Of a stretch of DNA of 17,098 nucleotides, positions 1-6,690 are shown one piece after another. Numbering within the stretch: position 1 is the stretch's first letter; the number at the start of each line of letters is the position of its first letter. The position numbers and the translations under genes were made by a program. Location of the stretch: assembly GCA_018364635.1 (NCBI GenBank), contig JAGZLR010000044.1, positions 1-17,098 of the forward strand. Reading direction: 5' to 3'. The DNA comes from Clostridiales bacterium. Lineage in GTDB: Bacteria > Bacillota > Clostridia > Lachnospirales > Anaerotignaceae. A model generated the notes under the pieces. That model saw only the letters and a program-made list of their open reading frames with translations. It had not been told where the DNA came from and did not search any database.

Positions 1-97
1 GGCTGGACCGTGAAATAAGCGCAACCAGGCGCACAATCGTTCCGCCGATTGTGCGCTACGCTTAACGAATATGACGGCGCGGAGTAGCAATCATGGA
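1..97. other. Foreign-looking left tail joined to the dehydrogenase gene
   Basis: These bases are visibly richer in G and C than what follows and do not encode the part of an acyl-CoA dehydrogenase that should precede position 98. In the dehydrogenase frame there is a TGA at 11-13, and the residues from 14 to about 97 resemble no dehydrogenase. Recognisable family sequence (GTETTAVLKGDYY) begins at about 95-100. Another frame ends with Gly-Trp-Thr-Val-Lys and TAA at 16-18, which could be the tail of an unrelated gene. The tail may be a true insertion or rearrangement junction, or a chimeric contig end. I do not recognise its source. Confidence 0.6.
29..56. repeat. Perfect 11-bp inverted repeat (hairpin)
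   Basis: GCGCACAATCG at 29-39 and CGATTGTGCGC at 46-56 are exact reverse complements around the loop TTCCGC. The stem is GC-rich and stable. No T-run follows on the plus strand (the next bases are TACGCTTAAC), so it is not a standard intrinsic terminator. It could be a terminator of the foreign segment, an intergenic repeat or the end of a small element; the sequence does not decide. Confidence 0.75.
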
Positions 98-1435
98 ACA
101 GAGACGACAGCTGTTTTAAAAGGGGACTACTATCTTTTAAACGGCGGCAAAATATTCATCACAAATGCACCAAAAGCAGATACCTATGTTGTGTTCGCAG
201 TGACTACCCCTGATATTGGAACAAGAGGAATCTCTGCTTTTATCGTTGAAAAGGGCTGGGAGGGCTTTGAGTATGGCGATCACTATGATAAAATGGGAAT
301 TCGCTCCTCCACAACGGCAGAACTTATTTTTAATGATGTAAAGGTGCCGAAGGAAAATTTACTAGGAAAAGAAGGCGAAGGATTTAAAATTGCGATGTCC
401 ACATTGGACGGCGGTCGTATTGGCATTGCTGCCCAGGCGTTAGGAATTGCTCAGGGGGCCTTTGAGCATGCTTTGGAGTACTCTAAAGAGAGGATACAGT
501 TTGGAAAACCAATCTGTCAGCAGCAAATTATTTCTTTTAAATTAGCAGATATGGCAACTAAATTACGTTGCGCACGGTTTTTGGTTTACAGCGCAGCAGA
601 ATTGAAAGAAGCTCATGAGCCATATGGTATGGAATCTGCCATGGCAAAACAGTATGCTTCTGATATTGCACTGGAAGTTACCAATGATGCCCTTCAAATT
701 TTTGGTGGAACAGGCTATTTAAAAGGAATGGAAGTGGAACGGGCTTACCGTGATGCAAAGATTACGACAATCTATGAGGGCACCAACGAGATACAAAGGG
801 TTGTCATTGCATCCCATCTGATTGGAAAGATGCCAAAAAGTGCAAGTGGCGGTACTAAGATAACGAAAAAAGCTGCGCCGATTACAGGATTGCGGAAGAA
901 ATTGGTCTATAAAGAGGGCAGCGCGAAGGAACGTGTAGATGCACTGGTTGCAGCTTTAAAGAAGGACGGTTATGATTTTACGGTTGGCATTGCACTGGAT
1001 ACACCGATTATAGAAGCGGAACGGGTTGTATCTGCCGGCAAGGGAATTGGCGAGAAAGAAAATATGAAATTGATCGAGGAGTTGGCCATTCAGGCTGGAG
1101 CTGCAATAGGATCTTCCAGACCTGTAGCTGAGACACTTAAGTATGTTCCTCTCAATCGATATGTTGGTATGTCTGGTCAGAAATTTAAAGGAAATCTCTA
1201 TATTGCCTGTGGTATTTCAGGCGCGATACAGCATTTGAAAGGAATTAAGGATGCTTCCACCATTGTGGCTATCAATAAAAATCCAAATGCACCAATCTTT
1301 AAAAATTGTGATTATGGAATTGTTGGCGATTTAATGGAAATACTACCTTTACTTACAAAAGCCTTAGATAATGGGGAGGCGAAAAAACCAGCACCTCCTA
1401 TGATTAAAATGAAACGGCCGTTGCCTCCAAAGTAA
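71..1435 (+). CDS. Acyl-CoA dehydrogenase-EtfA fusion, 5'-truncated
   Basis: Residues from about 10 to 255 are the middle and C-terminal domains of an acyl-CoA dehydrogenase (oxidises acyl-CoA to enoyl-CoA with FAD). The motif IYEGTNEIQR near residues 234-243 contains the usual catalytic glutamate, E236. A Lys-rich linker near 265-280 leads to the C-terminal FAD-binding domain of electron-transfer flavoprotein alpha, with LYIACGISGAIQH near 375-387 and the downstream AINKNPNAPIF. About 125 N-terminal residues of a normal dehydrogenase are missing; the ATG at 71 lies in the foreign tail and has no good ribosome site, so it is probably not a real start. A rubredoxin domain follows in the same frame after the TAA at 1433, so the ancestral protein was probably a three-domain fusion. 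Domain calls are firm; whether this copy makes protein is doubtful. Confidence 0.85.
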   Translation: MTARSSNHGTETTAVLKGDYYLLNGGKIFITNAPKADTYVVFAVTTPDIGTRGISAFIVEKGWEGFEYGDHYDKMGIRSSTTAELIFNDVKVPKENLLGKEGEGFKIAMSTLDGGRIGIAAQALGIAQGAFEHALEYSKERIQFGKPICQQQIISFKLADMATKLRCARFLVYSAAELKEAHEPYGMESAMAKQYASDIALEVTNDALQIFGGTGYLKGMEVERAYRDAKITTIYEGTNEIQRVVIASHLIGKMPKSASGGTKITKKAAPITGLRKKLVYKEGSAKERVDALVAALKKDGYDFTVGIALDTPIIEAERVVSAGKGIGEKENMKLIEELAIQAGAAIGSSRPVAETLKYVPLNRYVGMSGQKFKGNLYIACGISGAIQHLKGIKDASTIVAINKNPNAPIFKNCDYGIVGDLMEILPLLTKALDNGEAKKPAPPMIKMKRPLPPK

Positions 1436-1603
1436 AAACCAATTGGAAAGAGCTATGTTTGCGGTGGCTGCGGTTACGAATACGATCCGGAAATCGGCGA
1501 TCCAGAAAATGATATCATGCCTGGAACACTGTTTGAAAAACTTCCAGACGATTGGGTGTGTCCGGAATGTGCGGAAGAAAAATCAAGTTTCATTGAGGCA
1601 TAA
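1436..1603 (+). pseudogene. Rubredoxin domain cut off by an in-frame TAA
   Basis: Read in the same frame as the dehydrogenase-EtfA gene, the sequence after its stop encodes 55 residues of rubredoxin. The four iron-binding cysteines lie in YVCGGCGYEYD (C9, C12) and WVCPEC (C42, C45), counting from 1436, and the typical acidic DDWVCP segment is present. Rubredoxin carries single electrons on one Fe(Cys)4 centre and is the usual donor to flavodiiron proteins. No ATG, GTG or TTG lies in frame before the first cysteine, and no ribosome site precedes it; only an ATT at 1442 could serve. It therefore looks like the C-terminal domain of the upstream fusion separated by a nonsense mutation or sequencing error. 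A rare start or readthrough is possible but unsupported. Confidence 0.85.
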
Positions 1604-1624
1604 AACGACAAGGAGGATGGTATT

Positions 1625-2833
1625 ATGTATAGTGTAAGAAAGATTACGGAAGATTTATTTTGGGTTGGCGCCAATGATCATAGACTCCAGTTATTCGAAA
1701 ATATTCATCCAATTTCCAGAGGTGTTTCCTATAACGCATACTTATTGTTAGATGAAAAGACAGTACTGTTTGATACTGTAGACTGGTCTTCTTGCAGACA
1801 GCTTTTAGAAAATATGGAATATGTCTTAAATGGCAGACAGCTAGATTATCTTGTCATTAATCATATGGAACCAGATCATGGAGCATCATTAGAGGAGATC
1901 TTAATTCGATATCCAAATGTAAAAATAATAAGCACAGAAAAAGCCTTTATGCTCATGAGGCAGTTTGGATTCTATATTGACGATCACGAGTTGATTCAGG
2001 TACACCAGGGGGATAAACAGAAATTTGGCAAACACGAAGTCACATTTCTCGCAGCGCCTATGGTACATTGGCCTGAGGTTATGGTAAGTTTTGATATGAC
2101 AAATGGCGTATTGTTTGCGGCAGATGCCTTTGGCACATTTGGTGCTCTGGATGGAAAACTCTTTAATGATGAAGTTAATTTTGAGAAAGACTGGATTGAT
2201 GATGCCCGCAGATATTACGCAAACATTGTAGGGAAGTATGGTCCTCATGTGCAGAGATTACTGAAAAAAGCCGCTGATGTAGAGATCAAAATGATTTGCC
2301 CGCTTCATGGACCGGTATGGAGATCTAATCTAGAGTATTTTATCAAGAAATATGATTTGTGGAGCCGTTATGAACCAGAGGAAAAGGGTGTTTTAATTGC
2401 CTATGCGTCTATGTATGGCAATACAGAATCTGCTGCTCTTGCCTTAGCTGCAAAGCTTTGCGAAAAGGGTATGACAAATGTGGCAGTATATGACGTTTCT
2501 ACTACTCATGTATCTCAGCTTATTTCAGAGACCTTCCGTTTAAGTCATATTGTGTTAGCTTCTGTTACGTATAATTTGGAGATCTATCCTGTAATGCATA
2601 ACTATCTGATGGATATGAAGGCTTTAAATGTACAAAATCGTACGGTTGCCATCATAGAAAATGGATCCTGGGCTTGTAAGGCTGGAGATTTAATGCAGAA
2701 GTTTGTAAGCGAAGAGTTGAAAGATATGACAGTTTTAAATGACAGGCTTTCTCTTGCAAGCGCAATGCATCCAGATAAGGAAAAAGAGCTGGAAGCATTG
2801 GCAGACGGAATTTTAGATTCCATGAAAAGTTAA
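1625..2833 (+). CDS. Flavodiiron protein (A-type flavoprotein, O2/NO reductase)
   Basis: A 402-residue protein of normal family length. The N-terminal metallo-beta-lactamase-like domain carries the diiron ligands: H80, E82, D84 and H85 in NHMEPDHGAS, H148 in MVHWPEVM, D167 in FAADAFGTFG and H228 in LHGPVW. From about residue 254 a flavodoxin domain binds FMN, with the phosphate loop ASMYGNTES near 261-269. Such proteins reduce O2 to water, or NO to N2O, in the cytoplasm of anaerobes, taking electrons from rubredoxin. The start is fixed by AAGGAGG at 1610-1616. It lies 21 bases after the rubredoxin domain, which supports the donor-acceptor pairing. All metal ligands are intact, so this gene looks functional even though its upstream partner looks damaged. 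Confidence 0.95.
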   Translation: MYSVRKITEDLFWVGANDHRLQLFENIHPISRGVSYNAYLLLDEKTVLFDTVDWSSCRQLLENMEYVLNGRQLDYLVINHMEPDHGASLEEILIRYPNVKIISTEKAFMLMRQFGFYIDDHELIQVHQGDKQKFGKHEVTFLAAPMVHWPEVMVSFDMTNGVLFAADAFGTFGALDGKLFNDEVNFEKDWIDDARRYYANIVGKYGPHVQRLLKKAADVEIKMICPLHGPVWRSNLEYFIKKYDLWSRYEPEEKGVLIAYASMYGNTESAALALAAKLCEKGMTNVAVYDVSTTHVSQLISETFRLSHIVLASVTYNLEIYPVMHNYLMDMKALNVQNRTVAIIENGSWACKAGDLMQKFVSEELKDMTVLNDRLSLASAMHPDKEKELEALADGILDSMKS

Positions 2834-2840
2834 CGAGATA

Positions 2841-2875
2841 AAACAGGTTGATGATTGTTGTCAGCCTGTTTTTTT
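2841..2875 (+). terminator. Intrinsic terminator after the flavodiiron gene
   Basis: AAACAGGTTGA at 2841-2851 pairs with TCAGCCTGTTT at 2861-2871 (one G-T wobble) around a 9-base loop, followed by a run of T. It ends the redox operon. Confidence 0.85.
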
Positions 2876-2971
2876 GTGCAAAAACAGGAGATTTGTTCAA
2901 TTTAAGATTTTTTTTCTGGATTTTCCTTGTACTGATTGAAAGAAGAAGTTTGAATTTTAGGAAAAAATTAG

Positions 2972-3000
2972 TTGTTTTTTGTCTATATTTTTTTTATAAT
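2972..3000 (+). promoter_or_regulatory. SigA-type promoter of the lipoprotein gene
   Basis: TTGTTT at 2972-2977 and a perfect TATAAT at 2995-3000 are separated by 17 bases, which predicts a start of transcription near 3007. That places the inverted repeat at 3006-3030 at the very 5' end of the message. Confidence 0.7.
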
Positions 3001-3005
3001 AGAAC

Positions 3006-3030
3006 CTGTCTTATGAAAGCATTAAGACAG
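3006..3030 (+). promoter_or_regulatory. Inverted repeat at the 5' end of the lipoprotein message
   Basis: CTGTCTTA (3006-3013) and TAAGACAG (3023-3030) form a perfect 8-bp inverted repeat around a 9-base spacer. It could be a stabilising mRNA hairpin or an operator overlapping the start of transcription. There is no T-run, so it is not a terminator. Confidence 0.5.
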
Positions 3031-3051
3031 TGATTTAAGGGGGTTATAACC

Positions 3052-3960
3052 ATGAAAAAGTATTTAAAGAAATTAGGAGTTTCGGTTGTTGTAGGTCTAA
3101 CTGCATTGTCTATTGCAGGATGTAGTTCTGATAGCTCTTCCACATCAACATCAAAAGAGGCGTCAAGTACATCTGCTGCAGCTTCCTCAGAAAAAGAAAT
3201 GTCTGTGGAAGAGCGTGTTGCACAGGCAGAAAAGGCACAGGAAGATGTAGAGAATATGAAGTCAAAAATGACAATGGAAATGAATATTTCTTCCCAAGGC
3301 AAGACTCTTGATATGAACACAACAATGGATACAGTTTTCTTCGCAGACCCATTAAAGATGAAAATGGACATGAATGTGGATATGGGTGAAATGGGTAGTC
3401 AGTATATGGCTATTTATGCAGAGCAGTCAGCAGAAGACGCATATACGATGTATATGACAGATGGTACACAGTGGCAGTCTGAGGAAGTTTCGGTAGAGGC
3501 TTTCGATCAGTATGATACCAGAAATACGATTGATACTTATCTTGCAGGCGTAACAGAACTGAAAGACGCAGGCAAAGAAGAGATCAATGGAAAACAAGCT
3601 GTGAAGATTGATGGTAAAATTACAGGGGATGCTCTGGAGGAAACCATTAAATATTCTGGTTCTTTAGACAGTTTGAAACAGACTGCAGGCGGACAGATTG
3701 ATGACGCAACATTGGAAGGATTATTCCATGATTTAGGAGAAATTAACGTATCTCTTTGGTTAGATGAAGAGACAAATCTGCCTGTGAAATACAGTATGGA
3801 TATGACAGATGTTATGGCAAAACTGTATGAAAACTTATTTAGTGCAATGGATGGTGCTGAAGATATAGATTTTACAGTATCCAAAGTTACAATTGGTGTC
3901 AGTGATATCAGTTATAACGATGCAGAAGACTTTGAAATTCCTGCGGAAGCAAAACAATAA
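3052..3960 (+). CDS. DUF6612-like surface lipoprotein
   Basis: A 302-residue protein with a type II signal peptide: the Lys-rich start MKKYLKKLG, a hydrophobic core and the lipobox LSIAGC, so C23 should be lipidated and the protein anchored outside the membrane. A low-complexity Ser/Thr/Ala linker covers about residues 24-50. The rest reads as a LolA/LppX-like beta-rich fold of the kind grouped as DUF6612 in Clostridia, with the typical 'gkeeInGkqavkI' block near residues 175-187. Residues 66-135 are unusually rich in methionine (about 14 in 70). The ribosome site AAGGGGG is at 3037-3043. It is a single gene with its own promoter and terminator. The family role is unknown; lipid or hydrophobic ligand carriage is only a fold-based guess. 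Confidence 0.8.
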   Translation: MKKYLKKLGVSVVVGLTALSIAGCSSDSSSTSTSKEASSTSAAASSEKEMSVEERVAQAEKAQEDVENMKSKMTMEMNISSQGKTLDMNTTMDTVFFADPLKMKMDMNVDMGEMGSQYMAIYAEQSAEDAYTMYMTDGTQWQSEEVSVEAFDQYDTRNTIDTYLAGVTELKDAGKEEINGKQAVKIDGKITGDALEETIKYSGSLDSLKQTAGGQIDDATLEGLFHDLGEINVSLWLDEETNLPVKYSMDMTDVMAKLYENLFSAMDGAEDIDFTVSKVTIGVSDISYNDAEDFEIPAEAKQ

Positions 3961-3964
3961 GAAC

Positions 3965-3999
3965 AAAAAAGAGAATGGGTAAAACCATTCTCTTTTTTT
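3965..3999. terminator. Bidirectional terminator between convergent genes
   Basis: AAAAAAGAGAATGG (3965-3978) pairs perfectly with CCATTCTCTTTTTT (3985-3998) around GTAAAA. The A-run on one side and T-run on the other let it end both the lipoprotein gene (plus) and the trhA-like gene (minus). Confidence 0.9.
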
Positions 4000-4040
4000 A
4001 TTTAGAGACGGATCAAATAAAAATAGCTTTTGGACCATTT

Positions 4041-4682
4041 TTAAAGAACGTAGGAAAACATAAAAATTGTATGCATCGCGGTGCCGCCAAGGACAAAAAG
4101 ATGAAAAATTTCATGAAACCCAAAGGATTTAAAAGGAAGTTTTGGCCATTTGGCGGCATAGATCACTGCGCCTAAGGTATAGATCAATCCTCCCGATAGG
4201 AGAAGAAGGATTCCGCCAATAGGAACTGCTTTTTCTAATGGATAAAAGGCAAATAAAACGAACCATCCCATAAGGACATAAATACTGGTAGATAACCATC
4301 TTGGAGCGTTAATCCAAAATATTTTTAAGAGGATGCCAGCTAAAGCAAAACCCCAAACAAAAGCCAAAAGACTCCAACCTACGACTCCTCTCAGTTTTAT
4401 CAGGCAGACAGGGGTATAAGTTCCAGCAATTAATACAAAGATCATCATATGGTCAATTCGTTTTAACTTTAATTCTAATTCCTTTTTCACTGAAAATGTG
4501 TGATATATAGTGCTTGCGCTGTAAAGCATGAGAAGTGACAATCCAAAAATAGTAAAAGATATCACATGAATCATAGAGGCCTCCTGATAGCTTTTGATAA
4601 TTAATAAAGCTGTCACAGGAATTGCTAGAAGAAACCCGATAAAATGTGTAAAAGCGCTGACAGGATCCTTAATTTGATACAT
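4041..4682 (-). CDS. trhA: Hemolysin III / TrhA family membrane protein
   Basis: A 213-residue, seven-helix membrane protein of the PAQR/TrhA (YqfA, hemolysin III) family. The family signature residues are visible: SASTIYHTF in the second helical region, DHMMIFVLIAGTYTP in the middle, and HEIFHLFVLGGTAMH near the C terminus; the Ser, His and Asp residues are thought to bind zinc in this superfamily. The start is placed at the ATG at 4680-4682 because GAGGTG lies seven bases before it; a longer frame beginning with that GTG would use the ribosome site itself as the start codon. The 'hemolysin' name is historical; bacterial members have been linked to membrane energy or lipid homeostasis. It is convergent with the lipoprotein gene and divergent from padR. 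Confidence 0.88.
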   Translation of the reverse strand: MYQIKDPVSAFTHFIGFLLAIPVTALLIIKSYQEASMIHVISFTIFGLSLLMLYSASTIYHTFSVKKELELKLKRIDHMMIFVLIAGTYTPVCLIKLRGVVGWSLLAFVWGFALAGILLKIFWINAPRWLSTSIYVLMGWFVLFAFYPLEKAVPIGGILLLLSGGLIYTLGAVIYAAKWPKLPFKSFGFHEIFHLFVLGGTAMHTIFMFSYVL

Positions 4683-4705
4683 AAACAACACCTCGATTTA
4701 ATATA

Positions 4706-4720
4706 TAGTTTTTAAAACTA
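4706..4720 (-). promoter_or_regulatory. Short palindrome in the trhA leader
   Basis: TAGTTTT (4706-4712) and AAAACTA (4714-4720) form a perfect 7-bp inverted repeat with one central base, lying between the predicted promoter and the ribosome site of the trhA-like gene. Its compact symmetry resembles a repressor operator more than an RNA hairpin. Confidence 0.35.
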
Positions 4721-4737
4721 CTTGATAATATATTGAT

Positions 4738-4764
4738 ATTATATCATATAATTTAAATAATCAA
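4738..4764 (-). promoter_or_regulatory. Predicted promoter of the trhA-like gene
   Basis: On the minus strand, TTGATT (4764-4759) and an extended -10 TGATATAAT (4746-4738) are separated by 15 bases. The spacing is short, but the extended -10 compensates. The surrounding 4692-4905 spacer is extremely AT-rich and holds no reading frame of note. Confidence 0.45.
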
Positions 4765-4856
4765 TCATTTTTTAATAAAATAATCAAAAGTTTTAATTAT
4801 CTAAAAATATTTAAGAATTTTTAAGAAAAATTTATAGTATTGGTTAGAAACATATA

Positions 4857-4885
4857 TTGTGTTATACATAGTAGTATGCTATAAT
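4857..4885 (+). promoter_or_regulatory. Promoter of the PadR operon with a possible operator
   Basis: TTGTGT at 4857-4862 and TATAAT at 4880-4885 are 17 bases apart. Inside the spacer, ATAC (4864-4867) and GTAT (4874-4877) form a small inverted repeat just before the -10, a position that would let PadR repress its own operon. The promoter is convincing; the operator is a suggestion. Confidence 0.65.
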
Positions 4886-4905
4886 CGGTACTAAGGAGGG
4901 ATGAA

Positions 4906-5217
4906 ATGAACACTCAATTTAGAAAAGGGATTATTGAAATGTGCGTGTTGGCGCTGACTGCCCGTAGTGATATGTATGGTTACGAGATTGTTCAAAGCAT
5001 TGCTTCCTATACAGATATCAATGAGGGAACAGTATATCCGATCCTTCGGCGTCTTACGACAGAAGGGTACTTTGTGACCTATCTGAAAGAGAGCACAATA
5101 GGGCCAGCACGGAAATATTATCACATGACAGAAAAAGGTAGAGGATATCTTGGGTCTTTGGAAGAAGATTGGATGGATTTCTCTAAGATGGTCAATGAAA
5201 TTTTACAGGGAAAATAA
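4906..5217 (+). CDS. PadR family transcriptional regulator
   Basis: A 103-residue winged-helix repressor. The PadR signature is clear: MYGYEIVQSI in helix 2, then INEGTVYPILRRLTTEGY as the recognition helix and start of the wing, then the wing with GPARKYYHMTEKG. Ribosome site AAGGAGGG at 4893-4900 precedes the ATG. It is followed by the DUF1700 gene after 18 bases, the usual arrangement of this small-PadR type, in which the regulator and its membrane partners form one autoregulated operon that often answers to envelope stress. The ligand is not evident. Confidence 0.93.
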   Translation: MNTQFRKGIIEMCVLALTARSDMYGYEIVQSIASYTDINEGTVYPILRRLTTEGYFVTYLKESTIGPARKYYHMTEKGRGYLGSLEEDWMDFSKMVNEILQGK

Positions 5218-5235
5218 AGGAGAGAGGAAGAGAAT

Positions 5236-5955
5236 ATGAACAAAGAAGAATATTTGCATGAACTTGAAACTCGTTTAAAAAAACATCTTCCCAAAAGTGA
5301 AATTAACGATATTTTACGGGATTATGGGGAGTATTTTGAAGATGGAAGAAGACAAAATAAATCTGATACAGAGATTTCGGCAAAACTAGGGCTACCGGAA
5401 CTGATTGCCCAGCAGTTTATTGAAGAATATAAAGAAGAAAAAAAGGATATAGAACCGGCACAGGAATTTACAAAGATGAAAGAATCAGCAGCAAAGAGTA
5501 TGAGTAAGTGGAAAGAAAAAGTCCATGTTTCGGAAGGGTTAGGAAAAGTTGGAAATCGGTTGAAATTGGCTTTTTCTTCTGTGTGGAGTAGAGTTCAGGG
5601 AATCAGTGGGCATAGTTTTAGTGTTTTATTCCGATTTATCAAAAGAGCTGTTGTGCTGTGTTGTTTTTTGATACTGGAATTTATCGTTTTTAGTATATTA
5701 GCGTCTATTGCTGCAACGGCGATTTCCCTGTTATCTTTTGGTATTATGGGTATATTGGGCTTCATTTGTACCTTTAGCTTTATCTCCTATTATTTATCAA
5801 CTTCAGGGATCTTGTTTTCTCTTGCGGTCGTTTGTGCAGGGTTGTTATGTGGTTTACTAACGATCTATTGTGTTCGTTTAAATATCAAGTTATTGAAAAA
5901 ATATTGGAAATCAAAAGAAATGATCATTAACGAGGGGGATAAGAGCTATGTATAA
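5236..5955 (+). CDS. DUF1700 / HAAS-domain membrane protein
   Basis: A 239-residue protein. Residues 1-65 form the soluble N-terminal domain of DUF1700 proteins (MNKEEYLHELETRLKKHLPK and then DYGEYFEDG and LGLPELIAQQF), a helical bundle that in PadR operons is thought to interact with the regulator or other partners. A charged linker covers about 66-130, and several membrane helices follow from about 135 to 220. Ribosome site GGAGAGAGG is at 5219-5227. It is translationally coupled to the next gene by an 8-base overlap. The membrane location and operon context suggest signalling of envelope state, but no biochemical role is established from the sequence. Confidence 0.85.
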   Translation: MNKEEYLHELETRLKKHLPKSEINDILRDYGEYFEDGRRQNKSDTEISAKLGLPELIAQQFIEEYKEEKKDIEPAQEFTKMKESAAKSMSKWKEKVHVSEGLGKVGNRLKLAFSSVWSRVQGISGHSFSVLFRFIKRAVVLCCFLILEFIVFSILASIAATAISLLSFGIMGILGFICTFSFISYYLSTSGILFSLAVVCAGLLCGLLTIYCVRLNIKLLKKYWKSKEMIINEGDKSYV

Positions 5956-6469
5956 AAAGTTAGCAATTATTTTTTCGGTTACATTAGGGGTATGCTTATT
6001 TGGTTCAGCCGCTCTGATCCCATTGGGAATTAGAGACACCATTGGCGGTATCAATGAATTACTTTTGGAATATAAAGTTCAGCCGCAAACAATAGAGGTT
6101 AAACCTACTGCTGAATTTCTACGTTTCGACATGGAGTATTATTATGGAGATGTTTTGTTTCTCCAATCCCCTGATGACTCCTGTTATATCGAAACCTACT
6201 GTGACAATACGTTATATCCTACCCCTGTATATACCACTTATGGGGAAAACGATACAGAAGTTGTTGTTTCCATTGAACGCCCTATGGGGAAATTTAGTTT
6301 AGATGAGAAAACACTAAAAACAACAATAGTCAAAGAACTGCAAAACTATCCTGATGTCATTATCTATATTCCAAGAAGAATGTCATTAGAAAAACAGACC
6401 AGCGATTTTGTACCAGATGATATTCAGTTTAAAAATAAAGAAGAGTTGTTGAATATGCAGGGAGCATAG
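5948..6469 (+). CDS. Short DUF4097-like membrane-anchored protein
   Basis: A 173-residue protein with one N-terminal hydrophobic segment (about residues 5-25) and an extracytoplasmic beta-rich part. In PadR-DUF1700 operons the third gene usually encodes a DUF4097 protein, and the middle of this one fits (a 'rFdmeyyyGdv' entry strand and a 'pdviIYiPrrM' strand). Full-length DUF4097 proteins then continue into a repetitive beta-helix; here the protein ends about 25 residues after that strand, so it is a naturally short or truncated form. Ribosome site GAGGGGG is at 5932-5938 within the upstream gene. The family assignment is moderate and the function is unknown. Confidence 0.65.
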   Translation: MYKKLAIIFSVTLGVCLFGSAALIPLGIRDTIGGINELLLEYKVQPQTIEVKPTAEFLRFDMEYYYGDVLFLQSPDDSCYIETYCDNTLYPTPVYTTYGENDTEVVVSIERPMGKFSLDEKTLKTTIVKELQNYPDVIIYIPRRMSLEKQTSDFVPDDIQFKNKEELLNMQGA

Positions 6470-6489
6470 CTAGATGTTTCGTAGAAAGC

Positions 6490-6522
6490 AAAAAAGACGT
6501 TGATTCTGTCAACGTCTTTTTT
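6490..6522 (+). terminator. Terminator of the PadR operon
   Basis: AAAAAAGACGTTGA (6490-6503) and TCAACGTCTTTTTT (6509-6522) form a perfect 14-bp stem around TTCTG, with an A-run before and a T-run after. Confidence 0.92.
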
Positions 6523-6539
6523 ATAAGAATATTGCTTCC

Positions 6540-6596
6540 TTTGATAGAGGAAATTTAAAAATCACCATAGACTTTCTATCAAATATTGCATATAAT
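6540..6596 (+). promoter_or_regulatory. Inverted repeat and -10 upstream of the AI-2E gene
   Basis: TTTGATAGA (6540-6548) and TCTATCAAA (6575-6583) are exact reverse complements 26 bases apart. A perfect TATAAT follows at 6591-6596, with no clear -35 at the expected place. The arms are about three helical turns apart centre to centre (35 bases), which could suit a looping or dimeric regulator. The rest of 6523-6690 shows nothing else. Confidence 0.4.
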
Positions 6597-6690
6597 GAAA
6601 AAAATAGGGAATAAATTTTAAAAACACAGACAAGAGGTTCATTCTTTTCGTAATTGATTAAAAATACATAGATATAGGGAGACGAATCAT

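Noticed and set aside
29..56. Hairpin as a CRISPR repeat or intrinsic terminator of the dehydrogenase operon
   Set aside because: Only one copy is present, with no spacers, and no T-run follows on the plus strand.
1433..1435. Recoded or read-through stop as the explanation for the split rubredoxin
   Set aside because: TAA is the least readthrough-prone stop in most bacteria and no stimulating structure or special context is visible after it; mutation or error is simpler.
1443..1637. 64-residue plus-strand open frame starting at 1443
   Set aside because: It overlaps the rubredoxin codons in another frame, has no ribosome site and resembles no protein; the frame beginning after the TAA carries the four rubredoxin cysteines.
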